Shown: positions 1 through 8,435 of the stretch, piece by piece
How the letters are laid out: each line of letters opens with the position of its first letter
How positions within the stretch are numbered: position 1 is the stretch's first letter
Assembly (NCBI GenBank): GCA_003553165.1
Contig: PUOZ01000232.1
Coordinates: 1-13,272, forward strand
Length of the DNA stretch: 13,272 nt
Source of the DNA: Thioalkalivibrio sp.
GTDB lineage: Bacteria; Pseudomonadota; Gammaproteobacteria; Ectothiorhodospirales; Ectothiorhodospiraceae
Direction: 5' to 3'
The notes under the pieces: generated by a model
What the model saw: the letters and a program-made list of their open reading frames with translations, nothing else
The model's database searches: none
What the model was told of the DNA's origin: nothing
Made by a program: the position numbers and the translations under genes

Positions 1-96
1 ATGGACGGTCCAGGATGCCAGGGGACGTTGCGCGAACGAAAAAGGCTGCAGTTACGCGGGCTTCGGGATGTTTCGGGACTTCTCTGGAAGGTGAGA

Positions 97-172
<76 letters not shown>

Positions 173-181
173 AATCCGCGA

Positions 182-187
182 ATGATA
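182..187 (-). promoter_or_regulatory. Candidate -10 element for tRNA-Ala
   Basis: Read on the minus strand, TATCAT lies 9 bp before the tRNA 5' end, preceded by TG (TGCTATCAT). It is followed by a GC-rich stretch, the kind of discriminator common at stringently controlled stable-RNA promoters. The -35 region 17 bp upstream (TTCCCC) is poor. The predicted transcript would have a leader of only a few nucleotides, so this remains a tentative call. Confidence 0.4.
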
Positions 188-247
188 GCAGTGGCGGGGG
201 CTTCGGGGAAGCAGGTGGCGGCGCGCGGCGTGCGGGTGGGCGGCGCC

Positions 248-2464
248 TTATTCCGGGGCCAGGATGAGGGCCGCGAGCGGGGGCAGGTCTAGGCGCAGGG
301 TCGCGGGGAACCCGCGGTAGGGCTGTGCCTCGGCCATGGCGCCGCTGGAGCCGCGCGAGGCTCCCCCGTAGAACTCGGAATCGGTGTTCATCAACACCCG
401 CCAATAGCCGCCATGTGGTACCGGAATTTCGTAGTTGAACCGCTCGACCGGCGTGAAATTCAGCACCACGATCAGATTGGAGTGGGTGCCCCGGCGCAGA
501 TAGCTGAGTACCGAGCGGCTGGCGTCGTCGCAGTCCAGCCACGCGAAACCCTCGGACTCAAAGTCACGCTCGTGCAGCGCCGGGTCATCCCGGTACAGGT
601 GGTTCAGGTCCCGCACCAGACTCAGCAGGCCCTTGTGCAAGGGATATTCGAGCACATACCAGTCCAGTTGCCCCGCTTCGCCCCACTCGGTGCCCTGCCC
701 GAATTCCTGGCCCATGAACAGCAGCTTCTTGCCCGGGTAGGTCCACTGGTACGCGTACAGCATCCGGAGCTGGGCGTGCTGCTGCCATTCGTTGCCCGGC
801 ATGCGGCTGCGCAGGCTGCCCTTGCCGTGGACCACCTCGTCGTGGGAGAAGGGCAGAACGAAGTTCTCGGTGTACGCATACAGCATGCCGAAGGTCAGCT
901 GATTGTGGCGGTGCGAACGGTAGACGGGATCCTGCTTGAAGTAGTCCAGGGTGTCGTGCATCCAGCCCATGTTCCACTTCATTGTGAAACCCAGCCCCCC
1001 GGTTTCCGGGGGGCGGCTGACGCCGGGCCAGGCGGTGGACTCCTCGGCAATCATCAGGACGCCCGGATGATTCGTCTGTATCGTCCGGTTCAGTTCCCGC
1101 AGGAAGGTGATGGCCTCGAGGTTCTCGTTGCCGCCGTATTCGTTCGGGATCCAGTCGTTCGGTTCGCGCGAGTAATCCAGGTAGAGCATTGATGCGACGG
1201 CATCGACCCGCAGGCCATCGATATGGAAGTCCTCGATCCAGCACAGGGCGCTGGAGAGCAGGAAATTACGGACCTCGGAGCGCCCGTAATTGAAGATCAG
1301 GGTGCCCCAGTCGCGGTGCTCGCCCTTGCGCGGATCCTCGTGTTCGTACAGCGCGGTCCCGTCGAATCGCGCCAGTGCGAAGCTGTCCTTGGGGAAATGC
1401 CCCGGAACCCAGTCCAGCAGCACGCCGATGTTCGCCTGGTGGGCCTGGTCGACCAGGAAGCGAAAGTCATCCGGGGTGCCGTGGCGCGAGGTCGGGGCGA
1501 AGAAACCGGTGCTCTGATAGCCCCAGGATCCGTCGAAGGGGTGCTCGGTGACGGGGAGCAGTTCTATATGGGTGAAGCCTTGCTCGCGCACGTAGGGGAT
1601 CAGCCGTTCGGCCAATTCCCGGTAGCTGAGGAAACGGCCGTCCTCACCCCGCCGCCAGGAACCCAGATGTACCTCGTACACGCTGAGGGGACGCCCCTTC
1701 CAGGCATAGGGATCGCGGCGATGCATCCACGCCTCGTCGTTCCAGGCGTAACCGGAGCCGCCGAAGACCCGGCTCGCGGTATTCGGACGTAACTCGAAAG
1801 AAGCGCCATAAGGGTCGCTTTTCAATAGAACATGACCCGTATCTCGGTTGCGGATCTCGTACTTGTACAGGGTGCCGTCGGGAAGGCCGGGGATGAACAG
1901 TTCCCAGACCCCGCTGCTGCCATGCACCGTCATCGGATGGACGCGTCCATCCCAGTGATTGAAGTCCCCGACCACGCTGACCCGCTCCGCGGCCGGTGCC
2001 CAGACCGCGAAGCGGACGCCGGTGATGCCATCCCGCGTCTCGATGTGCGCTCCGAGCATGCGGTGGACGTGCCAATGGCGCCCTTCGCCGAAAAGGTGCA
2101 GGTCAAACCCGGAGATGTGCGGGGAGAAGCTGTAGGGGTCGACGAACTGTAACGTGCGGCCGTTAACCTCCGCCCACAGCACGGTCGGGTGCAGCGGGCA
2201 GCTCGCCAGCGAACCGGTCCAGGTGAACAGGCCCGGGAAATCCGGCTGCGCGGCCATCGGTTCCCGATGCAGCGCCGCCGACTCGCCGGTGCTGACCATG
2301 AGCCAGGCCTCGGTGGCCTGTGGCAGGAAAGTCCGGAAGCAGCAGGTCTCGTGATCCAGTGCGTGACGACCCAACAGCCGGTGCGGGTCGTGCCAGCGAG
2401 CCTCGCGCAACCGGGCCAGCTCTCCCTCTTGTGGGCGGATGCATTTGTGCAAGGCTGTTGTCAT
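248..2464 (-). CDS. glgB: 1,4-alpha-glucan branching enzyme GlgB (GH13)
   Basis: GlgB cuts alpha-1,4-glucan chains and rejoins them through alpha-1,6 links to branch cytosolic glycogen. The 738-aa product has the long two-domain N-terminus of the E. coli type: an N1 domain to about residue 125, then a CBM48-like domain (about 130-235, with [15 protein letters not shown]). The GH13 barrel follows. Visible GH13 motifs are DWVPGHF (351-357), GLRVD with nucleophile Asp421, AEEST with acid Glu474, and [12 protein letters not shown] with His541/Asp542. The all-beta C-terminal domain is complete. An in-frame TGA 12 bp upstream limits the start to ATG 2464. Its Shine-Dalgarno is weak (AGGTGA about 13 nt away), so translation may be modest. 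It is transcribed divergently from glgC. Confidence 0.97.
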   Translation of the reverse strand: MTTALHKCIRPQEGELARLREARWHDPHRLLGRHALDHETCCFRTFLPQATEAWLMVSTGESAALHREPMAAQPDFPGLFTWTGSLASCPLHPTVLWAEVNGRTLQFVDPYSFSPHISGFDLHLFGEGRHWHVHRMLGAHIETRDGITGVRFAVWAPAAERVSVVGDFNHWDGRVHPMTVHGSSGVWELFIPGLPDGTLYKYEIRNRDTGHVLLKSDPYGASFELRPNTASRVFGGSGYAWNDEAWMHRRDPYAWKGRPLSVYEVHLGSWRRGEDGRFLSYRELAERLIPYVREQGFTHIELLPVTEHPFDGSWGYQSTGFFAPTSRHGTPDDFRFLVDQAHQANIGVLLDWVPGHFPKDSFALARFDGTALYEHEDPRKGEHRDWGTLIFNYGRSEVRNFLLSSALCWIEDFHIDGLRVDAVASMLYLDYSREPNDWIPNEYGGNENLEAITFLRELNRTIQTNHPGVLMIAEESTAWPGVSRPPETGGLGFTMKWNMGWMHDTLDYFKQDPVYRSHRHNQLTFGMLYAYTENFVLPFSHDEVVHGKGSLRSRMPGNEWQQHAQLRMLYAYQWTYPGKKLLFMGQEFGQGTEWGEAGQLDWYVLEYPLHKGLLSLVRDLNHLYRDDPALHERDFESEGFAWLDCDDASRSVLSYLRRGTHSNLIVVLNFTPVERFNYEIPVPHGGYWRVLMNTDSEFYGGASRGSSGAMAEAQPYRGFPATLRLDLPPLAALILAPE

Positions 2465-2573
2465 ACTGATGGCTAATCACCTGGAAGTTTGCACCGACCA
2501 TACCGGTAGAGTCAGTGGCCGGTCCAGTGCGTGTGCGGGCTGACATTCAATCAAAGGACGGAAGGATTATCGC
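2465..2573. promoter_or_regulatory. Divergent glgB/glgC promoter region
   Basis: This 109-bp gap must hold the start signals for both glgB (minus) and the glgC operon (plus). It contains a perfect 8-bp palindrome TACCGGTA at 2501-2508, near the middle, which could be an operator half or simply chance. I found no convincing sigma-70 -35/-10 pair on either strand. GAAGGA at 2561-2566, 7 nt before the glgC ATG, is a good ribosome binding site. The promoter role is inferred from gene orientation. Confidence 0.5.
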
Positions 2574-3839
2574 ATGAATCCCCAACCGCAACGCTTCGTC
2601 AGCCGGCTGACCCGGGAGACACTCGCGCTGATACTTGCCGGTGGCCGCGGGTCGCGGCTCAAGCACCTGACCCTGTGGCGGGCAAAGCCGGCGGTCCCGT
2701 TCGGAGGCAAGTTCCGGATCATCGACTTTCCGCTCTCGAACTGCATCAACTCCGGAATCCGACGGATCGGCGTGCTGACCCAGTACAAGGCGCACTCGCT
2801 GATCCAGCACGTGCAGCGCGGCTGGAGCTTCCTCCGCGGTGAGTTCGGCGAGTTCATCGAGTTGCTGCCGGCGCAGCAGCGGATCGAGACGTCCTGGTAC
2901 GCCGGCACCGCGGATGCCGTGTATCAGAACATCGACATCATTCGGCAGCATGCCCCGGAATACGTGCTTGTCCTGGCCGGCGATCACATCTACAAGATGG
3001 ATTACGGGCAGATGATCGCCTATCACGTCGAGAGCGGGGCCGACATGACGGTCGGCTGCCTGGAGGTGGATCCGGAGCAGGCGCGTGCCTTCGGGGTCAT
3101 GGCGGTCAACGACACGGGCCGGGTGACCGACTTCCTGGAGAAGCCCGATGAGCCGCCATCGATGCCCGGCAAGCCGGGTGTCGTGCTGGCGTCGATGGGC
3201 ATCTACGTCTTCAATACCGCCTTCCTCTTCGAACGCCTGATCCGTGATGCGGACGACAGCCGTTCCAGTCACGACTTCGGCAAGGACATCATTCCCGGGA
3301 TCATCGACCGGTACAAGGTGATGGCTTACCCCTTCCGTGACGAAAAGAACGACTTGCAGGCCTACTGGCGCGACGTCGGGACCGTGGATTCCTACTGGGA
3401 AGCCAATCTGGAACTGATCGGCGTGACCCCTGAATTGAATCTCTACGACAGCGAGTGGCCGATCTGGACCTACCAGGAGCAGTGGCCCCCGGCGAAGTTC
3501 GTGTTCGACGACGACGACCGGCGTGGCATGGCCATCGACTCGATGGTCTCTGGTGGCTGCATCATCTCCGGCAGCACCGTGCGCCATTCTCTGCTGTTCT
3601 CCGACGTGCAGGTCGACGCCGGTTCGGTGGTCCAGGACTCGGTGATTTTGCCCAGCGTGCACATCGGACAGAACTGCGAGGTAAGGCGCTGCGTGATCGA
3701 CAAGGGTTGCCAGATTCCGGACGGCATGAAGATCGGTGTCGACGAGAAGGAGGATGCCCGGCACTTCTTCATCTCGCCGAAGGGCGTGCGTGTGATCACG
3801 CCCGAGATGCTCGGACAACTCTCGCGTTATGTCCGCTAA
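2574..3839 (+). CDS. glgC: Glucose-1-phosphate adenylyltransferase GlgC
   Basis: GlgC makes ADP-glucose from glucose-1-phosphate and ATP, the committed and allosterically controlled step of bacterial glycogen synthesis. The 421-aa protein is close to the usual ~430. It has the nucleotidyltransferase loop [10 protein letters not shown] (21-30), [21 protein letters not shown] (36-56), WYAGTADAV (108-116), [10 protein letters not shown] (135-144), and the sugar-phosphate FLEKP (187-191). The C-terminal left-handed beta-helix includes [10 protein letters not shown] (325-334). It starts at ATG 2574 behind GAAGGA. It is the first gene of an operon with the GH57 gene and malQ and overlaps the GH57 gene by 11 bp. 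The E. coli activator residue Lys39 aligns with a Trp here ([10 protein letters not shown]), so the activator response may differ. Confidence 0.97.
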   Translation: MNPQPQRFVSRLTRETLALILAGGRGSRLKHLTLWRAKPAVPFGGKFRIIDFPLSNCINSGIRRIGVLTQYKAHSLIQHVQRGWSFLRGEFGEFIELLPAQQRIETSWYAGTADAVYQNIDIIRQHAPEYVLVLAGDHIYKMDYGQMIAYHVESGADMTVGCLEVDPEQARAFGVMAVNDTGRVTDFLEKPDEPPSMPGKPGVVLASMGIYVFNTAFLFERLIRDADDSRSSHDFGKDIIPGIIDRYKVMAYPFRDEKNDLQAYWRDVGTVDSYWEANLELIGVTPELNLYDSEWPIWTYQEQWPPAKFVFDDDDRRGMAIDSMVSGGCIISGSTVRHSLLFSDVQVDAGSVVQDSVILPSVHIGQNCEVRRCVIDKGCQIPDGMKIGVDEKEDARHFFISPKGVRVITPEMLGQLSRYVR

Positions 3840-5556
3840 GCGCACGGCCGCCGAGGCGCCGAAACCGCGTCTGGACGTCGTGCTGTGCTGGCACATGCAC
3901 CAGCCGCAGTATTTCGAGCAGGGGCAGGAGGCCTACGCCCTCCCGTGGACCTACCTCCATGCGATGAAGGACTACTCCGATATGGCCGCGCACCTCGAGG
4001 CGGCCCCGGAGGCGCGTGCCGTGGTGAACTTCGCGCCGATCCTGCTCGAGCAGATCGCGGATTACGCACGGCGGATCCAGGATTTCCTGAATCGCGGTGA
4101 GCCGATCCCGGATCCGGTTCTGGCGCTGCTGACGACGGAGTCCGTGCCGTCCGATGTCGCCGCCCGGGCCGAGATCATCCGCGTCTGTCTGCGTGCGCAC
4201 GCGCCGCGCATGATCGATACGATGCCCCTGTTTCGCAGCCTGGTGCAGGTCGCGGCACGAGCGCAGGAGGACCCGGTACTGCTGCGGCACCTGGATGCGG
4301 CCTTCTTCCTGGACCTGGCGACCTGCTATCACCTGGCCTGGCTCGGCGCCACCGTGCGTCGTGACAACCCCGAGGTCCAGCGCTGGCTGGCCGAGGAAGA
4401 GGGACACGACGCCGGCACGCGGCGGCAGCTCCTGGAACTCATCGGCTACGTGCTCAGCGACATCATTCCGCGCTACCGGGCCCTCGCGGAGTCCGGACGG
4501 GTGGAAATCTCCTTCACGCCCTACGCCCACCCGATCATGCCGTTGCTGCTCGAGGTCGAGTCGGCGGAGGAGGCGATGCCGGACGTGATCCTGCCGACGC
4601 ACCGAGCCTACCCGGATGGCGAGGGGCGGGTGCGCTGGCACATCGAGCACGGCCTCGCGGTCTTTGAGAAGCACTTCGGCTTCGCTCCGAGAGGCTGCTG
4701 GCCTTCCGAAGGCGGGATCAGCACCGCCACGCTGAAGCTGCTGGATGAATACGGCCTGGCGTGGTCGGCGAGTGGTCAGACCGTGCTCGCGAACAGCCTG
4801 GCGGCGCTGCCCGATGCCGAGAAGGGCCCGCGCGACGGCTGGCTGCACCAGCCTTATGGCCTGACGGGCACGCGCATTCTTACCTTCTTCCGGGACGATG
4901 GATTGTCCGACGCGATCGGCTTCCGCTACGCGGATTGGCATGCGCGCGACGCCGTGGGCGACTTCATTCACCACTTGGAAAACATCGTCGATGCGCCCCC
5001 CGTGGGTGGGGTGGTGTCGGTGATCCTCGACGGCGAGAACGCCTGGGAGTATTACCCGGACAACGGCTTCCACTTCCTGCAGGGTCTCTACGAGCGTCTG
5101 TCCGACCATCCGCGCATCAACCTCCGCACCTTTGCCGACATCTGCGACCTGCGTTCCGGGAGCGCACCCGAGCTCCCGGCCGTGGTTGCCGGCAGCTGGG
5201 TCTATGGAACCTTCTCCACCTGGATCGGCGATCCGGAAAAGAATCTTGGCTGGGACCGCCTGATCGAGGCGAAACAGGCGGTGGATGCCGCGGTGCGGCA
5301 GCATTCCGAGCTGCACACGGATGCGCTGCTGGAGCAGATGGCGATCTGCGAGGGATCCGACTGGTGCTGGTGGTTCGGCGCCTACAATCCGGCGGGCTCG
5401 GTCGGGGACTTCGAGGCGCTGTACCGACGGCATCTGGCAGCGCTATATCAGCGCGCGGGTCTCGCGGTTCCGGAGTCGCTCTCGGTGGTGCTTTCCACCG
5501 GCGGTGGCGATCCGGCGACCGGGGGCACGATGCGACGGGGGCAGGCGCACTCGTGA
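3829..5556 (+). CDS. Glycoside hydrolase family 57 protein (alpha-amylase/glucanotransferase type)
   Basis: This 575-aa protein belongs to GH57 (COG1449-like), retaining enzymes acting on alpha-glucans. Visible conserved regions are HMHQPQYF (22-29), [18 protein letters not shown] (223-240), [10 protein letters not shown] (289-298) with predicted nucleophile Glu294, and [16 protein letters not shown] (398-413) with predicted acid Asp401. [10 protein letters not shown] (508-517) is also typical of the family. No signal peptide is seen, so it probably acts in the cytosol on glycogen or malto-oligosaccharides. Its ATG lies inside the end of glgC (11-bp overlap) and has no strong Shine-Dalgarno, which suggests translational coupling. 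Its stop overlaps the malQ start. Amylase, 4-alpha-glucanotransferase and pullulanase-like activities all occur in the family, and sequence alone does not decide. A GH57 branching enzyme is less likely because GlgB is next door. Confidence 0.9.
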   Translation: MSAKRTAAEAPKPRLDVVLCWHMHQPQYFEQGQEAYALPWTYLHAMKDYSDMAAHLEAAPEARAVVNFAPILLEQIADYARRIQDFLNRGEPIPDPVLALLTTESVPSDVAARAEIIRVCLRAHAPRMIDTMPLFRSLVQVAARAQEDPVLLRHLDAAFFLDLATCYHLAWLGATVRRDNPEVQRWLAEEEGHDAGTRRQLLELIGYVLSDIIPRYRALAESGRVEISFTPYAHPIMPLLLEVESAEEAMPDVILPTHRAYPDGEGRVRWHIEHGLAVFEKHFGFAPRGCWPSEGGISTATLKLLDEYGLAWSASGQTVLANSLAALPDAEKGPRDGWLHQPYGLTGTRILTFFRDDGLSDAIGFRYADWHARDAVGDFIHHLENIVDAPPVGGVVSVILDGENAWEYYPDNGFHFLQGLYERLSDHPRINLRTFADICDLRSGSAPELPAVVAGSWVYGTFSTWIGDPEKNLGWDRLIEAKQAVDAAVRQHSELHTDALLEQMAICEGSDWCWWFGAYNPAGSVGDFEALYRRHLAALYQRAGLAVPESLSVVLSTGGGDPATGGTMRRGQAHS

Positions 5557-7049
5557 CCAATACCGAACTTCAGAACTGCCTGATGGAGAAACGCCGCGCG
5601 GGGTTGATCCTCCACCCCACTTCCCTGCCGGGTCCCGGACCGGTCGGTCGGATCGGAGCCGAGGCCAGGCATTTCCTCGGCTGGTTGGAGGAGGCCGGTT
5701 TCAGTGTCTGGCAGATCCTGCCCATCAACCCGCCGCAGGCCGACGGTTCGCCCTATGCCTGTGTTTCCGCCTTCGCCGGCGACACGCGGATGATCGATCC
5801 GGAGGCGCTGGTCAAGGACGGCTGGATCCGTGCGGCCTCTGCGCGAGCGCCGATCGGGCAGGCGCTCTCGGAAGCGCGCGCAACCGCAGAGGCGGCGGGT
5901 GGGGCGGGATGGGCGGACTACCTGGAGTTCTGCCGGGCTCGCGCCGACTGGCTGGAAGACTTCGCCCTGGTCGCGGTGGTCAAGCGGCTGCAGGGCAACC
6001 GCCCCTGGTGGACCTGGCCGGAGCCGCTGCTGCATCGTTCGCCGGGGCGACTCGAGCAGCTGCGCGCGGAGGCAAGAGAGGCGCTGGAAGCGGTCCGCTT
6101 TGCCCAGTTCGTCTTCTTCCGGCAGTGGTCGGCGCTGCGCGCCGAGGCCAATGCCCGTGACATCCTCCTGCTCGGGGACATGCCGATCTTCGTCGCTCAC
6201 GACTCCGCCGACGTCTGGGCGAACCCGGAGAACTTCGACCTGGACGCCGACGGCCAGCCGCACACGGTGGCCGGGGTTCCCCCGGACTATTTCTCCGAAA
6301 CCGGCCAGCGCTGGGGCAATCCGCATTACCGCTGGGACTACATGGCCGAGCATGGCTACGATTGGTGGCTGCGGCGGATTGGATGGGCGCTCGAGGGCCT
6401 CGACGGGCTGCGCATCGATCACTTCCGCGGTTTCGAGGCGTACTGGTCGATTCCCGCGAACGAGACGACCGCGATCGGCGGTGAATGGAAACCCGGGCCG
6501 GGTGCCGCGTTCTTCGAGATGCTGCTGCAGCGTTTCGGGGAGCTGCCGCTGCTGGCGGAGGACCTGGGCGTGATCACCAACGAGGTCACGGCCCTGCGCG
6601 ACCGCTACGGGCTGCCCGGCATGAAGATCCTGCAGTTTGCCTTTGACGGCGGCCCCGACAATCCCTATCTCCCCGAGCACCATGTCGAGCGCGGGGTGGT
6701 GTACACGGGAACGCACGACAACGACACGACGCGGGGCTGGTTCGATTCGCTATCGCCGGAGGCCCGAACCCGGGTACTCGACAAGCTCGGGCAGCCCGAG
6801 GGCGCCTCCATGCCTTGGGCGCTGATCCGCGCGGCAATGATATCGCCGGCGCGGCTTGCGGTGATCCCGATGCAGGATGCGCTGGAACTGGGCAGCGCGC
6901 ACCGAATGAACACCCCGGGAACCACCAAGGGGAACTGGCGCTGGCGTTTCGAATGGGCGGAGGTTCCACCGGAGCGTGCAGGGGAATTGCGCGAACTTAA
7001 CACGGAGACAGGCCGGACCACGGCCCTGCGCCCAAAGCGCGGAACCTGA
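5553..7049 (+). CDS. malQ: 4-alpha-glucanotransferase MalQ (GH77, amylomaltase)
   Basis: MalQ transfers alpha-1,4-glucan segments between malto-oligosaccharides and releases glucose (disproportionation). From GTG 5553 the product is 498 aa, the usual length of the compact amylomaltases. Motifs are SLPGPGPVG (24-32), LPINPPQADGSPY (56-68), GDMPIFVAHDSADVW (208-222), GLRIDHFRGFEAYW (285-298) with nucleophile Asp289, LLAEDLGVIT (333-342) with acid Glu336, and GTHDNDTTRGW (386-396) with Asp389. The GTG shares a 4-bp GTGA overlap with the GH57 stop and has a purine-rich GGGGGCAGG about 8 nt upstream. An in-frame ATG at 5583 is the alternative start and would shorten it by 10 residues. Reading further upstream in this frame is only a shadow of the GH57 gene. 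It is the last gene of the glgC operon. Confidence 0.96.
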   Translation: MTNTELQNCLMEKRRAGLILHPTSLPGPGPVGRIGAEARHFLGWLEEAGFSVWQILPINPPQADGSPYACVSAFAGDTRMIDPEALVKDGWIRAASARAPIGQALSEARATAEAAGGAGWADYLEFCRARADWLEDFALVAVVKRLQGNRPWWTWPEPLLHRSPGRLEQLRAEAREALEAVRFAQFVFFRQWSALRAEANARDILLLGDMPIFVAHDSADVWANPENFDLDADGQPHTVAGVPPDYFSETGQRWGNPHYRWDYMAEHGYDWWLRRIGWALEGLDGLRIDHFRGFEAYWSIPANETTAIGGEWKPGPGAAFFEMLLQRFGELPLLAEDLGVITNEVTALRDRYGLPGMKILQFAFDGGPDNPYLPEHHVERGVVYTGTHDNDTTRGWFDSLSPEARTRVLDKLGQPEGASMPWALIRAAMISPARLAVIPMQDALELGSAHRMNTPGTTKGNWRWRFEWAEVPPERAGELRELNTETGRTTALRPKRGT

Positions 7050-7210
7050 CGAGCGCGAAAGCTCTGCAGGCCGTTCTGTGCGGGAGGTGAGCCCTCTCGC
7101 TGACTCCGAGCGGCGCCGGAAAACCCATCGGCCGGGGCTGGCCTCCACATCCGCGCGCCTTCAAACTTCTAGCGATGATTCCCGAGTCGCTGAACGTCCC
7201 GCGCGGTCCG
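7050..7210. other. Convergent intergenic region after malQ
   Basis: This 161-bp gap separates the ends of malQ (plus) and the small membrane gene (minus). Only weak dyads are seen, such as GAGC/GCTC at about 7051-7064. No T-tract follows, so I cannot name a Rho-independent terminator. ORFs reading through it lack ribosome binding sites and recognisable protein character. Confidence 0.4.
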
Positions 7211-7393
7211 TCAGCGGCCCGAGCGTGGTCCGAAGATCAGCCAGAGGATGAAGCCCAGTAGGGGCAGCAGCACCAGGACCACGATCCAGACGACTTTCGT
7301 GCCGGTGGAGGCACCGCTCTGTACCGTGCTGACGATGGCCCAGATGACCAGGACCAGCAGTACCAGGCCAAGGAGGCCAGAGATTTCAATCAT
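7211..7393 (-). CDS. Small two-helix membrane protein, PLDc_N-like
   Basis: This is a 60-aa protein of unknown precise function, probably in the inner membrane. It consists of a hydrophobic helix (residues ~5-23), a short polar turn with GASTGTK (27-33), and a second helix (~34-54) ending in LWLIFGPR. The pattern of hydrophobic helix, glycine/lysine turn, then IVVLVLLPLLGFILWLIFGPR matches the phospholipase D N-terminal (PLDc_N, PF13396) module, which also occurs as stand-alone small proteins. There is no phospholipase HKD motif, so it is not a phospholipase by itself. ATG 7393 is preceded on the minus strand by a strong AAGGAAGGA. It lies 37 bp downstream of the Sel1-repeat gene on the same strand and may be cotranscribed with it. 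Confidence 0.85.
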   Translation of the reverse strand: MIEISGLLGLVLLVLVIWAIVSTVQSGASTGTKVVWIVVLVLLPLLGFILWLIFGPRSGR

Positions 7394-7430
7394 GGGTCAG
7401 GTTCCTTCCTTAAGTAATGGAAAATAAAAA

Positions 7431-8288
7431 TTATTGTTCGTTCAGCCATTGCAGCGCCCTGCGCCGGGACTCGAGCAGTTGCGCCTGGTCGAGGTGGGTT
7501 GCCAGTTCCCGCCGAAGCCGTTCACCGGTCGCATCCCCTCCCGACGCGGCGAGACTGGCCCACTTGTGTGCCTCGACCAGGTCCACTGGCAACGCATCGC
7601 CGCGGGCGTGCAGCAGGGCCAGCCAGCCCTGCATTTCGGGATTGCCGGCTTCGGCGCCGATCCGCGTGTAGTAGGCGGCGCGCCTGGGGTCGGCGGGAAG
7701 GTTGCCGATCCCTTCAAAGTGGATCTGGGCCAGGTAGTGCGCCGCCTCGGTGATGCCGTCCTGCAGAGCCTGGTCGAGCAGGTCGCGAGCTTCGATGGCT
7801 CGGTCAGGACGCAGGCTGGCCGCGGCGTCGGCGATCAGCATCGTTCCCAGCGCGAGGCGGGCAGCGCTGTCATCGCGCTCCTCGATCACCCGGCGGAACC
7901 AGGCCTCGCCCTCAGCCCGGTCCGGTTCCATCCCGAGACCCTGGATATGCAGCCAGCCAATGCGCAGCCCGTATTCGTTCTCGCCCGCTTCATAGGCCTG
8001 GGTGTAGTACTCCAGCGCGCGCGCGACGTCGGGATCCACGCCCAGACCCTGTTCGTAGAGCCAACCGGCTGCAGCCATGGCCTCGACCGAACCGTCTTCC
8101 GCGGCACTCTCAAGCCAGAGCCGGGCTTCCACCAGGTCCGGCGGTTCCAGCGCCAGGTGACGTTCGGCCTCGCGCCGCTGTTCTTCGGCGCTCAGGTCGG
8201 CCGCGACCTCCGGGCTGTAGGCCTGTGGACCAGCGTAAACGGGAGGTGCCAGCAGAAACGCCAACACGATGAGGAGGGCCGCGCGCAT
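7431..8288 (-). CDS. Exported Sel1-repeat (SLR/TPR-like) protein
   Basis: This 285-aa protein begins with a signal peptide (MRAALLIVLAFLLAPPVYA, probable cleavage after residue 19), so it is likely periplasmic. Most of the remainder is Sel1-like helical repeats, for example AMAAAGWLYEQGLGVDPD (70-87), GLRIGWLHIQGLGMEPDRAE (107-126), AAHYLAQIHFEGIG (182-195) and MQGWLALLHARGDALPVDLVE (219-239). Sel1 repeats mediate protein-protein contacts, often in envelope or signalling complexes, and have no catalytic role of their own. The partner cannot be read from the sequence. ATG 8288 has GGAG about 9 nt upstream. The gene diverges from the 8436-9044 gene and precedes the PLDc_N-like gene. Confidence 0.9.
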   Translation of the reverse strand: MRAALLIVLAFLLAPPVYAGPQAYSPEVAADLSAEEQRREAERHLALEPPDLVEARLWLESAAEDGSVEAMAAAGWLYEQGLGVDPDVARALEYYTQAYEAGENEYGLRIGWLHIQGLGMEPDRAEGEAWFRRVIEERDDSAARLALGTMLIADAAASLRPDRAIEARDLLDQALQDGITEAAHYLAQIHFEGIGNLPADPRRAAYYTRIGAEAGNPEMQGWLALLHARGDALPVDLVEAHKWASLAASGGDATGERLRRELATHLDQAQLLESRRRALQWLNEQ

Positions 8289-8366
8289 GAATCCGCTCCA
8301 ATGCCGATGTGACGGCCCTATGCTACCGTTTACCGTCGCAGGCTGCAGAAAAAAGGTGCAGGACTC
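8289..8366. promoter_or_regulatory. Divergent promoter region between Sel1 gene and membrane-anchored gene
   Basis: This short region must drive the Sel1 gene on the minus strand and probably the 8436-9044 gene on the plus strand. A -10-like TATGCT on the plus strand (8319-8324) and TAGCAT on the minus strand overlap each other at almost the same place. Neither has a good -35 partner. AAAAAAGG at 8349-8356 could be the Shine-Dalgarno of the plus-strand gene if it starts at GTG 8367. Confidence 0.35.
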
Positions 8367-8435
8367 GTGGACAGAAGAACCCCGCCCGTGAGGACAACGC
8401 GATCGCCACGCATGGCCTGGATTCTGGTCTAGCTG
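8367..8435 (+). other. Likely original 5' end of the 8436-9044 gene, closed by in-frame TAG
   Basis: In frame with the downstream gene, GTG 8367 (AAAGG about 10 nt upstream), GTG 8388 and ATG 8412 open a reading frame. It encodes a basic, proline-containing stretch and then MAWILV before TAG at 8430-8432. The next codons (CTG TTG GCC CTG TTG CTG) continue the hydrophobic helix without a frame change. A single change from TGG or CAG to TAG would explain this. Confidence 0.6.

Noticed and set aside
1..96. A second tRNA or a terminator downstream of tRNA-Ala
   Set aside because: On the minus strand GCAGCCTTTTTCG gives a five-T run, but no GC-rich stem directly precedes it, and no other cloverleaf can be formed.
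200..212. GCTTC-GGG-GAAGC dyad after glgB as a terminator
   Set aside because: The stem is only 5 bp and no T-run follows on the minus strand, so it does not look like a Rho-independent terminator.
2547..3896. A 449-codon open frame on the minus strand opposite glgC
   Set aside because: It is antisense to GlgC, which shows all family motifs, and the product is a His/Asp/Val/Arg-rich shadow.
3796..5433. A 545-codon open frame on the minus strand opposite the GH57 gene
   Set aside because: It is a shadow of a well-supported gene. Third-position GC bias keeps this antisense frame open, and no domain is recognisable in the product.
4761..5552. A 264-residue N-terminal extension of MalQ
   Set aside because: The frame is open, but this part lies within the GH57 gene, has no family similarity, and would make MalQ far longer than compact amylomaltases. 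GTG 5553 fits better.
6976..7251. A 91-codon plus-strand frame across the malQ end
   Set aside because: It has no ribosome binding site, overlaps the malQ 3' end in another frame, and the product is a Ser/Arg-rich stretch without domain features.
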